Assembly (NCBI GenBank): GCA_031390755.1
Contig: JANMTS010000047.1
Span: 1-64,000 of the forward strand
From: DATMER01 sp031390755
Lineage (GTDB): Bacteria > Acidobacteriota > Thermoanaerobaculia > Multivoradales > UBA5704
DNA: 64,000 nucleotides
Reading direction: 5' to 3'
The translations under genes were made by a program, and so were the position numbers. This document shows positions 54,832 to 64,000 of the stretch, piece after piece (within the stretch, counting starts at the first letter, position 1; the number at the start of each line of letters is the position of its first letter). The notes below the pieces were generated by a model. It did not search any database. It saw nothing but the letters and a program-made list of their open reading frames with translations, and was not told the DNA's origin.

Positions 54832-55810
54832 AGACCTGCTGAAGAAGATTCGGCAGGGTAACCGGTTCCTGTTGACCAGCCACATCAACCCCGACGGCGA
54901 CGCGATCGGCTCGGAGCTGGGCCTCGCCCGTCTCCTCCGCCGCATGGGCAAGGGGGCCGTGGTCTGGAACCGCGACACCACGCCGACGGTCTATCACCAG
55001 CTCCCCGGGAGCGAGCGCATCCATACGGGCGAGGAGCCGCCGGCCGGCTTCCCCGACATGTTCGACGCGATCATCGTGCTGGAGTGCCCGAGCCCGGACC
55101 GCACCGGCATCGAGCAGCATCTCCCGGCTCGTCCGGTGATCAACATCGACCACCACCTCGGCAACCAGCTCTATGGAGCGGTCAACTGGGTGGACTCCGC
55201 GGCGCCCGCCGTCGGCGAGATGGTCTACCGCATGGCGCAGACGCTCAAGCTGGCGCTGGACCCGGAGACCGCGAGCTGCCTGTACCTGACCCTGGTCACG
55301 GACACCGGCGGCTTCCGCTTCTCCAACTCCACGCCCGCGGCCTTCGAGGCCGCCGCCGCCCTGGTGCGCGAAGGCGCCAGCCCCGAGCAGGTCTCGAAGT
55401 GGCTCTACGAGAGCCAGCCGCTCGCGGTCGTCCGCCTGGTCGGCGAGATGCTCCAGACCCTGAAGATCCACGAGAACGGCCGCATCGCCACGTCCCGGCT
55501 CACGCCCGACATGTTCGAGCGCGTGGGCGCGGCGCCGGGCGACTCCGAGGGCTTGATCGACTACACGCGCTCGATCGCCGGGGTCGACGCCGTGGCGCTG
55601 ATCCGCCAGCGCGACGACGGCACGCACAAGGTGTCGCTGCGCAGCCGCGGCGAGGTCGACGTCGAGAAGGTCGCCCGCAGCCATGGCGGCGGCGGCCATC
55701 GCAACGCCGCGGGCTTCGTGCTCGAAGGCGACGGCGAAGCGGCCCGCGAGACGGTGGTCGAAGCCCTGGCGGGAGCGCTCGCGGCCGCCGAGGTCCCGGA
55801 GAGCGCCTGA
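54809..55810 (+). CDS. nrnA: DHH/DHHA1 phosphoesterase, oligoribonuclease NrnA type
   Basis: 333 residues. TSHINPDGDAIGSELGLARL, VINIDHHLGN (the DHH motif), VTDTGGFRFSN and the DHHA1 end RSHGGGGHRNAAGF are all present, so the Mn-dependent site is intact. It degrades 2-5 nucleotide RNAs and 3'-phosphoadenosine phosphate. Met at 54809 chosen (GGAG upstream); 54818 is an alternative. Common between rbfA and truB. Confidence 0.93.
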   Translation: MGGMKAPEDLLKKIRQGNRFLLTSHINPDGDAIGSELGLARLLRRMGKGAVVWNRDTTPTVYHQLPGSERIHTGEEPPAGFPDMFDAIIVLECPSPDRTGIEQHLPARPVINIDHHLGNQLYGAVNWVDSAAPAVGEMVYRMAQTLKLALDPETASCLYLTLVTDTGGFRFSNSTPAAFEAAAALVREGASPEQVSKWLYESQPLAVVRLVGEMLQTLKIHENGRIATSRLTPDMFERVGAAPGDSEGLIDYTRSIAGVDAVALIRQRDDGTHKVSLRSRGEVDVEKVARSHGGGGHRNAAGFVLEGDGEAARETVVEALAGALAAAEVPESA

Positions 55811-56790
55811 TGCCGGAGACGCCGGAGATGCCGGGAATGCCGGACATGAAAGACGGGCTGCTCCTGGTCGACAAGGAGCCCGGGCTCACGTCGCACGACG
55901 TGGTGCAGCGGGTTCGGCGAGTCCTCAGGCAGAAGAAGATCGGCCATTGCGGCACGCTCGATCCGGACGCGACGGGGCTCCTGCTCCTGACGCTCGGCAC
56001 GGGCACCCGCCTGACCCGGTTCCTGATCAAGGCGCCGAAGGTGTACGAAGGCGTGGTCCAGCTGGGCTCCTCCACCGACACCTACGACGCCTCGGGCAAG
56101 GTGACCGGCGAGGCGCCCGCCGAGGCGGTGGCCGCCCTGACGTCCGAGATCGTGGCCGAGGCCATGAAGAAGTTCGAGGGCACCATCGAGCAGCGCCCCC
56201 CCGCCTACTCCGCCAAGAAGGTCCAGGGGATGAAGTACTACGAGCTGGCGCGCAAGGGCGAGGAGGTTCCGGACGAGCCCAAGGAGGTCACCGTCTACGA
56301 GTTCAGCCTGTTGGAAGGCAGTGTTGAAGGCAGTGTTGAAGGCGGCATCACCGACGGGCGCCTCCGGTTCCGGCTCGGCTGCTCGTCGGGCACCTACGCG
56401 CGCGGCCTGGCGCACGACTTGGGCGCGGCGCTGGGCGTCGGCGGGCACCTCGCGGCGTTGCGGCGTACCTGCATCGGCGGCTTCAAGGTCGAGCAGGCCA
56501 TCACCTTCGGCGCCCTGGAAGAGCTGGTGAAAGCCGGCGAGGGCGCGGGAGCGGCCTGGATTCCGTTTGACCAGATTCCCCTCCCCTTCGGCGAGGTGAC
56601 TGCGGATCCGCAGCAGGAGACCCGCATCAGCCACGGCCAGACCGTGCTGGTGCGCGAGATCCTGGGAGAGGAAGGGGACTGGGTGAAGCTGGTGAACCGG
56701 CGGCGGGAGCTGATCGCCGTGGGCACCGTCGTGGAGAGGATCGGCAGCGCCGGGGTCGGGATCGTCCAGCCACGGGTCGTGTTTCGATAA
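55810..56790 (+). CDS. truB: tRNA pseudouridine(55) synthase TruB
   Basis: 326 residues. GLLLVDKEPGLTSHDVVQRV, catalytic Asp in HCGTLDPDATGLLLL (about 51), QRPPAYSAKKVQGMKYYELA and CSSGTYARGLAHDLG. It makes the universal T-loop pseudouridine. A small insertion at about 172-180 is a direct repeat (EGSV twice, from a 15-base duplication). ATG overlaps the nrnA stop by 1 base. Confidence 0.96.
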   Translation: MPETPEMPGMPDMKDGLLLVDKEPGLTSHDVVQRVRRVLRQKKIGHCGTLDPDATGLLLLTLGTGTRLTRFLIKAPKVYEGVVQLGSSTDTYDASGKVTGEAPAEAVAALTSEIVAEAMKKFEGTIEQRPPAYSAKKVQGMKYYELARKGEEVPDEPKEVTVYEFSLLEGSVEGSVEGGITDGRLRFRLGCSSGTYARGLAHDLGAALGVGGHLAALRRTCIGGFKVEQAITFGALEELVKAGEGAGAAWIPFDQIPLPFGEVTADPQQETRISHGQTVLVREILGEEGDWVKLVNRRRELIAVGTVVERIGSAGVGIVQPRVVFR

Positions 56791-56871
56791 GGTCAAGTTC
56801 AAAAACGTCAGCCGGCCGGACAACCATGCTACAATCCCGGGCCGGAATCGAAGCGTAAGGAGGAGTTTGCT

Positions 56872-57141
56872 TTGGCGCAAACCGTGCTAGTCAAGGAACA
56901 GATCATTCAGCAGTACCGGACCCACGATCAGGACACCGGCTCGCCCGAGGTCCAGGTGGCTCTGTTGACCAACCGGATCATCGAGCTCACCGATCACTTC
57001 AAGACCCACACGAAAGATCACCACGGCCGTCGTGGTCTGCTCAAGCTCGTGGGACGCCGTCGTCGCCTGCTCGACTATCTCAAGCGGCAGGATCTCGACC
57101 GTTACCGCGCCACCATTGAGCGCCTCGGCCTCCGCAAGTAG
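56872..57141 (+). CDS. rpsO: Ribosomal protein S15
   Basis: 89 residues: KEQIIQQYRTHDQDTGSPEV, VALLTNRIIELTDHFKTHTK and GLLKLVGRRRRLLDYL, the S15 consensus of normal length. The start codon is TTG (56872), fixed by TAAGGAGGAG just upstream and by homology at residue 2; there is no ATG nearby. The rare codon may lower expression or serve autoregulation. rpsO-pnp order is conserved. Confidence 0.97.
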   Translation: MAQTVLVKEQIIQQYRTHDQDTGSPEVQVALLTNRIIELTDHFKTHTKDHHGRRGLLKLVGRRRRLLDYLKRQDLDRYRATIERLGLRK

Positions 57142-57296
57142 CGAGGCTCCGCCGATCCAGGCCGGTCCCGAGCTCTGCCCCTCAAGGGAGGCTTCGGGGC
57201 CGCCCTCCATCCGCCCGTCCGGGCCACGTCCGCCGGTCCCAGGTTGACCCGCCGACGTCCGTAGGCAAACAAAAGAGAAAGAGACGAAGAAAACTC

Positions 57297-59582
<2,286 letters not shown>

Positions 59583-59608
59583 GCCCTCCTCCACCCGCTT
59601 CGTGCTCA

Positions 59609-59638
59609 AAAGGGCGGCCTCCGGGCCGCCCTTTTCCT
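59609..59638 (+). terminator. Intrinsic terminator after pnp
   Basis: AAGGGCGGCC and GGCCGCCCTT form a 10-pair stem with a 4-base loop, followed by TTTTCCTTT. It lies 27 bases after the pnp stop and closes the rimP-to-pnp operon. Confidence 0.9.
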
Positions 59639-59653
59639 TTATGCTCCCGCTCC

Positions 59654-60430
59654 ATGAGCCACCCAACCGGAACGATCGACCGCGCCGAGCTCGTCGTCTA
59701 CCTCGATCAACTCCTGGACGCCTCCCGAGGCCGCGACTACGGCCCGAACGGTCTCCAGGTCGAAGGCCGGGACGAAATCCGCAAGATCGTCACCGGGGTC
59801 TCCGCCTGCCACGAGCTGTTCGTCCGCGCCCGCGAGGCCGGGGCCGACGCCGTGCTCGTCCATCACGGGATCTTCTGGGACGGAATGCCGCGCGTGCTCA
59901 CCGGCGTCCAGTTCCGCCGGGTCGCCGAGCTGATCCGCGGCGAGATGAGCCTGCTCTCCTATCATCTCCCTCTCGACCGTCATCCCGAGCTCGGCAACAA
60001 CGCCCTGGCCGGCCGCGACTTCGGCCTGGTGGATCTGGAGCCGTTCGGGTTCCACGAAGGCCTGCCGATCGGCTTCAAGGGCCGCTTCCCCGAGCCGGTC
60101 TCCGCCGCCGAGATGGTCGAGCGCTGCCGCCGGATCTACGGGCAGGAGCCGCTCGCCTTTCTGGAGGGCCCCGATCCGGTGCGCACCCTGGGCATCATCA
60201 GCGGCGGCGCGCAACGCGATCTCTATACCGCCATCGCCGACGGGCTGGACGCCTACATCACCGGCGAGGTGAGCGAGTGGGTGATGAACATGGCGAGAGA
60301 GGCGCGGATCCACTACCTCTCCGCCGGGCACTACGCCACGGAGAGGCTGGGCATCCGCGCCCTGGGTGAGCATCTGGGAGAGACGTTCGGGCTCGCCGTC
60401 GAGTTCATCGACGTGCCAAACCCGGTGTGA
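59654..60430 (+). CDS. Nif3-family dinuclear metal protein
   Basis: 258 residues. LDQLLDASRGRDYGPNGLQV, ADAVLVHHGIFWDG (two metal His), SYHLPLDRHPELGNNALAG and the C-terminal HYATERLGIRALGEHL (His and Glu ligands) are the Nif3/YbgI hexameric family pattern. Biochemical role still unclear (GTP cyclohydrolase 1 type 2 label). Starts 15 bases after the pnp terminator. Confidence 0.93.
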   Translation: MSHPTGTIDRAELVVYLDQLLDASRGRDYGPNGLQVEGRDEIRKIVTGVSACHELFVRAREAGADAVLVHHGIFWDGMPRVLTGVQFRRVAELIRGEMSLLSYHLPLDRHPELGNNALAGRDFGLVDLEPFGFHEGLPIGFKGRFPEPVSAAEMVERCRRIYGQEPLAFLEGPDPVRTLGIISGGAQRDLYTAIADGLDAYITGEVSEWVMNMAREARIHYLSAGHYATERLGIRALGEHLGETFGLAVEFIDVPNPV

Positions 60431-60431
60431 A

Positions 60432-62204
60432 TCAAGCCGGGGCAGACAGGCTGTCGTACAGGCGCCACCCGGTGCCTTCCGCCAGCGCCCACAGGCAGCT
60501 CACGGTCACCGGCAGATACAAGTCCAAATCCGCCTCCAGGCCCGGCAGCTTTCCTTCCTCGGGCCCCAGGAAGCCGAAGGCTCCTTCCGGCCGCTGGTGG
60601 AGGCAGAGGAAGCCCAGGTGCTCCTCCACCACGCCGCCGTCCAGGTAGAGGATGGCACGCAGGAGCTTGCCTGCGGTCAGGAAGTTGTACTGCCGCAGGC
60701 AGTGCGTGGCGAGGCCGGCCAGCATCTCCGGAATCCAGGCGTCGGCGGGCTCCAGGACCACGGGACAGGTCCCGCAACCGGTCCAGGCGTGGATGCGTGA
60801 CGCGAGATCCTCGACCTCCTGCCGGGCGGCGGCCAACGGGAAGGTCCGCGCGAGCTCCAGGGTGCCATGATCGTCGGCCGGCTCCGGCGTGGGCTGCAGG
60901 CCGAGGGCGTGGAGAGCCGTCGTGAGGAGCGCGAGCGCGACCGGCATCTCCTCGAACGCCGCCCCCTCCTCCTCCAGGTCTGACAGTTGCTCGGCGACAC
61001 GGCGGGCCGTCGCCGGGAACGCGGATGCCTCCTCCTCGAGCATCGAATCGCAGATCCAACAGCCGAGCAGGATCCGGCAGAGGGCGTCGGGCCTGTCGTC
61101 GGCGCGGGCTTGGATGCCGTCCAGCAGCCCCTCCAGCCACCGTCGCGCCCGCCGAGCTGCCGCGACGGTGTCCGGCGTCCGGCGGGCGACGGAGACGGGC
61201 CGCGCCTCGACGCGCGTCTTGATCCCTGCTTGGGAGCGCTGGAGGTGCAGCGCGCCCGCCAGGATCGACACGAGGGTCGTGTGGTAATGGTGGGCAAAGT
61301 AGCCGTTCACCGGTTGCCCCTCGACGAGCGCCGACTCCGGGCCGGGCATGGCGCCGTCCGCCTTCTGCGCTCCAAGCAGAGCCCGCCAGGCGCGCTCGTA
61401 CACGGGCGTCGGCGCGAAGGCGATGCAGTCCCAGCACAGGAGCAACTCGGCCAGGAGATCCCAGTGCCGCTCCTGGCAGGAGGCGACGAGGAGCGACGAA
61501 AGCATGTCGCGGACCTCTTCGGTTTCGAGGCTCGCCGCCGCTCCGGTCCGCCGCAGGCCGAAGCCGTAGAGGAACATGATCACGTGAGTGATGGCGTAGA
61601 CGGCATTCTCGTCGAGGAACAGTGGCCGCGGGTTCTTGCCGAGGATCGAGGCCGCGCACAGCTCCTCCAGGCTCGGCCAGTCGTGGCGGAAGGCGCCCCA
61701 TTCCAGATGGAGACTGACGTCCATCTGGCGGTGCACAACGCGCTCGCTCTGCTCCAGCAGACCCGCGTCGACGGCCCGCTGCAGAATCTCTCTTTGGGCG
61801 GGATCGTCCTCGCCGCGTGCGCGCAGCACCACGTAGAGGATGGCATAGAGGACGAGCTCGCCGGGCGCGCGCAGGACCCGGTCGCAGAGCTCACGGCTCT
61901 GCCGGGTGGAGCGCACCAGGTCGAAAATGCGGCGCATCTCCGGGCTCCCGGCGTCTCCCGTGAGCCCGACGTAGCCGTGCATCATGGTGGCCAGCTCCGC
62001 GAGCTTCTGGGCGTGGCGGATCTCGAACGGGCGTCCGTCGCGAAACGGGTCGAACTCGTCGAGCTGGGAGACGACCCAGCCCAGGGCCCGGTCCACCATT
62101 GCCGCGATCGCCTCGATCTCGTGGTCCTCCGTGTCCGGAAAGACAAGGCCGCCCGGGAGGCTCGCGGACAGGGCGGGTTCTCGCAGGGCGGCCTCGTGGA
62201 TCAC
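60432..62204 (-). CDS. Large helical protein of unknown function (DUF6895-like)
   Basis: 590 residues, all-alpha in appearance, no signal or membrane helix. N-terminal MVDRALGWVVSQLDEFDPF and later GYFAHHYHTTLVSILAGALH, then LDGGVVEEHLGFLCLHQRPE and GAFGFLGPEEGKLPGLEADL. Repeated 'G-x-F-G' and 'HxxHTT' helical hairpins recall alpha/alpha-barrel and DUF6895-type proteins seen beside peptide natural-product genes. The small gene upstream (62208-62531) ends 4 bases before this start, so they are a pair. Function unknown. Confidence 0.6.
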   Translation of the reverse strand: MIHEAALREPALSASLPGGLVFPDTEDHEIEAIAAMVDRALGWVVSQLDEFDPFRDGRPFEIRHAQKLAELATMMHGYVGLTGDAGSPEMRRIFDLVRSTRQSRELCDRVLRAPGELVLYAILYVVLRARGEDDPAQREILQRAVDAGLLEQSERVVHRQMDVSLHLEWGAFRHDWPSLEELCAASILGKNPRPLFLDENAVYAITHVIMFLYGFGLRRTGAAASLETEEVRDMLSSLLVASCQERHWDLLAELLLCWDCIAFAPTPVYERAWRALLGAQKADGAMPGPESALVEGQPVNGYFAHHYHTTLVSILAGALHLQRSQAGIKTRVEARPVSVARRTPDTVAAARRARRWLEGLLDGIQARADDRPDALCRILLGCWICDSMLEEEASAFPATARRVAEQLSDLEEEGAAFEEMPVALALLTTALHALGLQPTPEPADDHGTLELARTFPLAAARQEVEDLASRIHAWTGCGTCPVVLEPADAWIPEMLAGLATHCLRQYNFLTAGKLLRAILYLDGGVVEEHLGFLCLHQRPEGAFGFLGPEEGKLPGLEADLDLYLPVTVSCLWALAEGTGWRLYDSLSAPA

Positions 62205-62207
62205 GGG

Positions 62208-62531
62208 TCAGCCGCCGATCTGCCGCTTGACGAGCTGATCGAACTGCTCGAGATCGCGGCGCAGGTCGTCCTCAAAAAGGGGGTTCCGCCGGCGGAAGAC
62301 GTAGTAAGGGAAGCAGATGAGATCCTCGGCATCGAGCCCCGCGATCGAGCCGGCCGAGCCGACGATGGCGCCAGCGAGCTGGTCGATGTTCTCGATGCCT
62401 TCCTTGCGCAACGCCTCGACGATCTTCTTGGGGTCCAATTTCCGGATCCGGTTCGCCGCGAACACGTTTACCGCGTCGTCGAGCGACTGGATCTTCCGGG
62501 GGCGCAGGCCTTCGGCCTTCTCGTCTGGCAT
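62208..62531 (-). CDS. Small protein paired with the helical protein
   Basis: 107 residues. SLDDAVNVFAANRIRKLDPK and KIVEALRKEGIENIDQLAGA form a helical, EF-like or leader-like first part; then GLDAEDLICFPYYVFRRRNP and LFEDDLRRDLEQF. The sharp change to an aromatic-rich centre is unlike an enzyme. Whether it is a precursor peptide for the 590-residue neighbour or a structural partner cannot be told. ATG 62531. Confidence 0.55.
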   Translation of the reverse strand: MPDEKAEGLRPRKIQSLDDAVNVFAANRIRKLDPKKIVEALRKEGIENIDQLAGAIVGSAGSIAGLDAEDLICFPYYVFRRRNPLFEDDLRRDLEQFDQLVKRQIGG

Positions 62532-62628
62532 GACTGTGCTCCTTGCAAGAGACAGGCAGTCAGGATCGGCTGCCGTCCACGAGCCTGGATCAGGCCCAAG
62601 GAGACAGGCGCCCGAGGTCGCTGAAGTG

Positions 62629-63414
62629 TTACGAAAACACGGCTCGACTGAACAGCCGGAAAAACGTCTCGCCCGTCCGCTGCCAGACCTGTTCGGCGGT
62701 CTCGCCGGTTTCCTGCGCGAGCCGCGCGGCGATCTCCACCACGTAGGCGGGACGGTTGGGCTTGCCGCGGTAGGGAGCCGGAGCCAGATACGGCGTGTCC
62801 GTCTCCACCAGGCAGCGGTCGCGCGGCACGATCGGGATGACCTCGCGCACGTTGTCGGCCTTGGGGAAAGTGATCATCCCGGAGAGCCCAAAATAGTGAC
62901 CGCGGTCGACCAGCTCGCGGGCCATCTCCATCCCTCCCGCGAACGAGTGGAAGTCCGCTTTCAGGTCGCGGAAGCCCTCCTCCCGGACCACGGCCAGCAT
63001 CTCCTCGTTGCTGTCGCGGTTGTGAACCACCACCGGCAGCCCCAGCTCGACGGCCAGCTCCCACTGTTCCCGCATCACTCTGTGCTGGACATCGCGGGGA
63101 GAGTGGTCATAGAAGAAGTCGAGCCCGCACTCCCCCACGGCCACGGCCTTCGGGTCGGCGAGCAGGGAACGCAGCCGCTCGCGGTCGCCCGGCTGCCACG
63201 AGGCGGCGTCGTGCGGGTGCATGCCGAGCGCGCACCAGACATCCGGATGCCGGTGGCAGAGCGCGAGCACCTCCTCGGCGTCGTCGAGCCGGATCGCCGG
63301 AACGAGGAAGCCGACGACGCCTCTCTCGCGAGCCAGGTCGAGCGCCTCCTCGCGCTCGTCCGGCGTGAGGCTCTGGAGGTGGCAATGCGAATCGATGGGG
63401 CCGGCGAAGCTCAC
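62629..63414 (-). CDS. tatD: TatD-family metal-dependent hydrolase
   Basis: 261 residues. DSHCHLQSL (metal HxH), AVGECGLDFFYD, VVVHNRDSNEEML, DFHSFAGG and LVETDTPYLAP are the TatD signature set, so the two-metal site is intact. 3'-5' DNase/RNA-quality-control enzyme. Starts within the 3' end of the next gene (ATGA overlap at 63411-63414). Confidence 0.95.
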   Translation of the reverse strand: MSFAGPIDSHCHLQSLTPDEREEALDLARERGVVGFLVPAIRLDDAEEVLALCHRHPDVWCALGMHPHDAASWQPGDRERLRSLLADPKAVAVGECGLDFFYDHSPRDVQHRVMREQWELAVELGLPVVVHNRDSNEEMLAVVREEGFRDLKADFHSFAGGMEMARELVDRGHYFGLSGMITFPKADNVREVIPIVPRDRCLVETDTPYLAPAPYRGKPNRPAYVVEIAARLAQETGETAEQVWQRTGETFFRLFSRAVFS

Positions 63415-63734
63415 TTGACGAGCGTGCCGTTCGGAACGTCGACGCCCGGATGGAGCAGGACGGGCTTGCCGTCGAGCGAGGCCGCCAGGATCATGCCCTG
63501 GGACTCGATGCCCATCAGCTTCGCGGGCTGGAGGTTGGCAACCAGGATGACCTGCTTGTTGACGAGATCCTCGGGCTGGTAGGCGAGGGCGATGCCGGAG
63601 ACGACGGTCCGGGAGGACTCCTCCCCCACGTCCAACGTGATCTTGAGGAGCTTCTCGGACTTGGGTACACGCTCGGCCGCGGTGACCGTGGCCACCTTCA
63701 GCTCGGTTTCAAAAAACTTGTCGATCGAGATCAA
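63411..63734 (-). CDS. Stand-alone tRNA-binding protein (MetG C-terminal domain)
   Basis: 107 residues. FETELKVATVTAAERVPKSE, KLLKITLDVG, VNKQVILVANLQPAKLMGIE and SQGMILAA is the OB-fold EMAP/MetRS-beta tRNA-binding domain, here as a separate gene. It would raise tRNA affinity of a MetRS that lacks this tail; CsaA-like chaperone role is the alternative. Co-translated with tatD, a frequent metG-tatD neighbourhood. Confidence 0.9.
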   Translation of the reverse strand: MISIDKFFETELKVATVTAAERVPKSEKLLKITLDVGEESSRTVVSGIALAYQPEDLVNKQVILVANLQPAKLMGIESQGMILAASLDGKPVLLHPGVDVPNGTLVK

Positions 63735-63782
63735 AGCAATTGTCTCCTTGTAGGACGGGGCTTGTACGACGGGAATTGTAGC

Positions 63783-64000
63783 TTACGAGGGGAGCAGCTC
63801 GCCCGGCAGGAACCGGTGCTGCTCGCCGCAGAACACGCAGTCGGCTTCGATGGCGCCGTCCTCGTTCCGCAGGTAGTCGCGGTCCTCGGCGGAGAGCAGG
63901 CTCAGGTGGTTCAGCAGGCGCTCCCGGCTGCACCGGCAGTAGTACCGGAGGGGACGGGCCTCCTTGAGCTGGCGGTCCAGGCCCGAGAGGACCGTCTCCA
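63783..64000 (-). CDS. hslO: Hsp33 redox chaperone, C-terminal part
   Basis: 72 codons at the right edge encode YYCRCSRERLLNHLSLL then ADCVFCGEQHRFLPGELL and stop. The Cys-x-Cys and Cys-x-x-Cys zinc switch of Hsp33 is complete. The chaperone is activated when these cysteines are oxidised. The N-terminal 220 or so residues are outside the window. Confidence 0.92.
   Translation of the reverse strand, partial: ETVLSGLDRQLKEARPLRYYCRCSRERLLNHLSLLSAEDRDYLRNEDGAIEADCVFCGEQHRFLPGELLPS

Overview
The window is high-GC bacterial DNA. Its core block reads, on the + strand, rimP-nusA-infB-ylxP-rbfA-nrnA-truB-rpsO-pnp (48980-59582), a conserved bacterial translation/RNA-decay operon. Large TPR protein kinases, periplasmic TPR-CHAT proteins, ECF sigma/anti-sigma pairs, a FOXRED2-like flavoprotein, many toxin-antitoxin remnants and palindromic intergenic repeats suit an Acidobacteriota-type (Thermoanaerobaculia-like) soil or metagenome organism. 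That placement is inference from gene content; there is no rRNA here to test it.

Region 1 (1-10.7 kb) is a mosaic accessory region that I read as a decayed integron of the 'reverse' type. Three long repeats (3969-4532, 6281-6845, 9833-10311) each carry, all on the - strand, the 3' end of an integron integrase gene, a TTGACA-17-TAGACT promoter like the integron Pc, and an attI-like end. A cassette follows each one directly. attC sites are recognisable at 3366-3440, 7897-7958 and 8576-8700, with a degenerate one at 4569-4638. For three cassettes the 7-base start exactly complements the R'' box of its own attC, which fixes the cassette borders. Cassette cargo includes a small membrane protein, a Ser/Thr kinase-like protein with a coiled-coil partner, a HEPN-like protein, a quinone-oxidoreductase-like enzyme and two further membrane proteins. 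No complete integrase is present. An IS end lies at the left edge.

Region 2 (10.3-14.2 kb) is a graveyard: an orphan parD, a vapB with truncated vapC, a TPR-protein tail, a 21-bp tandem repeat, two fragments of thiC, one methyltransferase and one intact two-gene toxin-antitoxin pair.

Region 3 (14.2-32.6 kb) holds a subtilase fused to an S1/P1-nuclease-like domain, thiC under a TPP riboswitch, an M14 carboxypeptidase, a YbgC-type thioesterase, a small membrane-anchored protein / GT-C-like membrane protein / TPR-kinase operon, a FOXRED2-like flavoprotein and a stand-alone degenerate NRPS adenylation protein.

Region 4 (32.7-48.6 kb) starts with an ECF sigma/anti-sigma pair, a DoxX-like membrane protein and a secreted zinc metallopeptidase. 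Then come two tandem CHAT proteases interleaved with three tiny basic, proline-rich peptides, a possible protease/substrate system. An epimerase, a DUF433/DUF5615 toxin-antitoxin remnant, an inverted-repeat element and a methyltransferase follow.

Region 5 (48.8-64 kb) is core: the rimP-to-pnp operon with its promoter and leader hairpin, a Nif3-family protein, an unknown two-gene pair, tatD, a stand-alone MetG C-terminal-like tRNA-binding protein and the 3' end of hslO.
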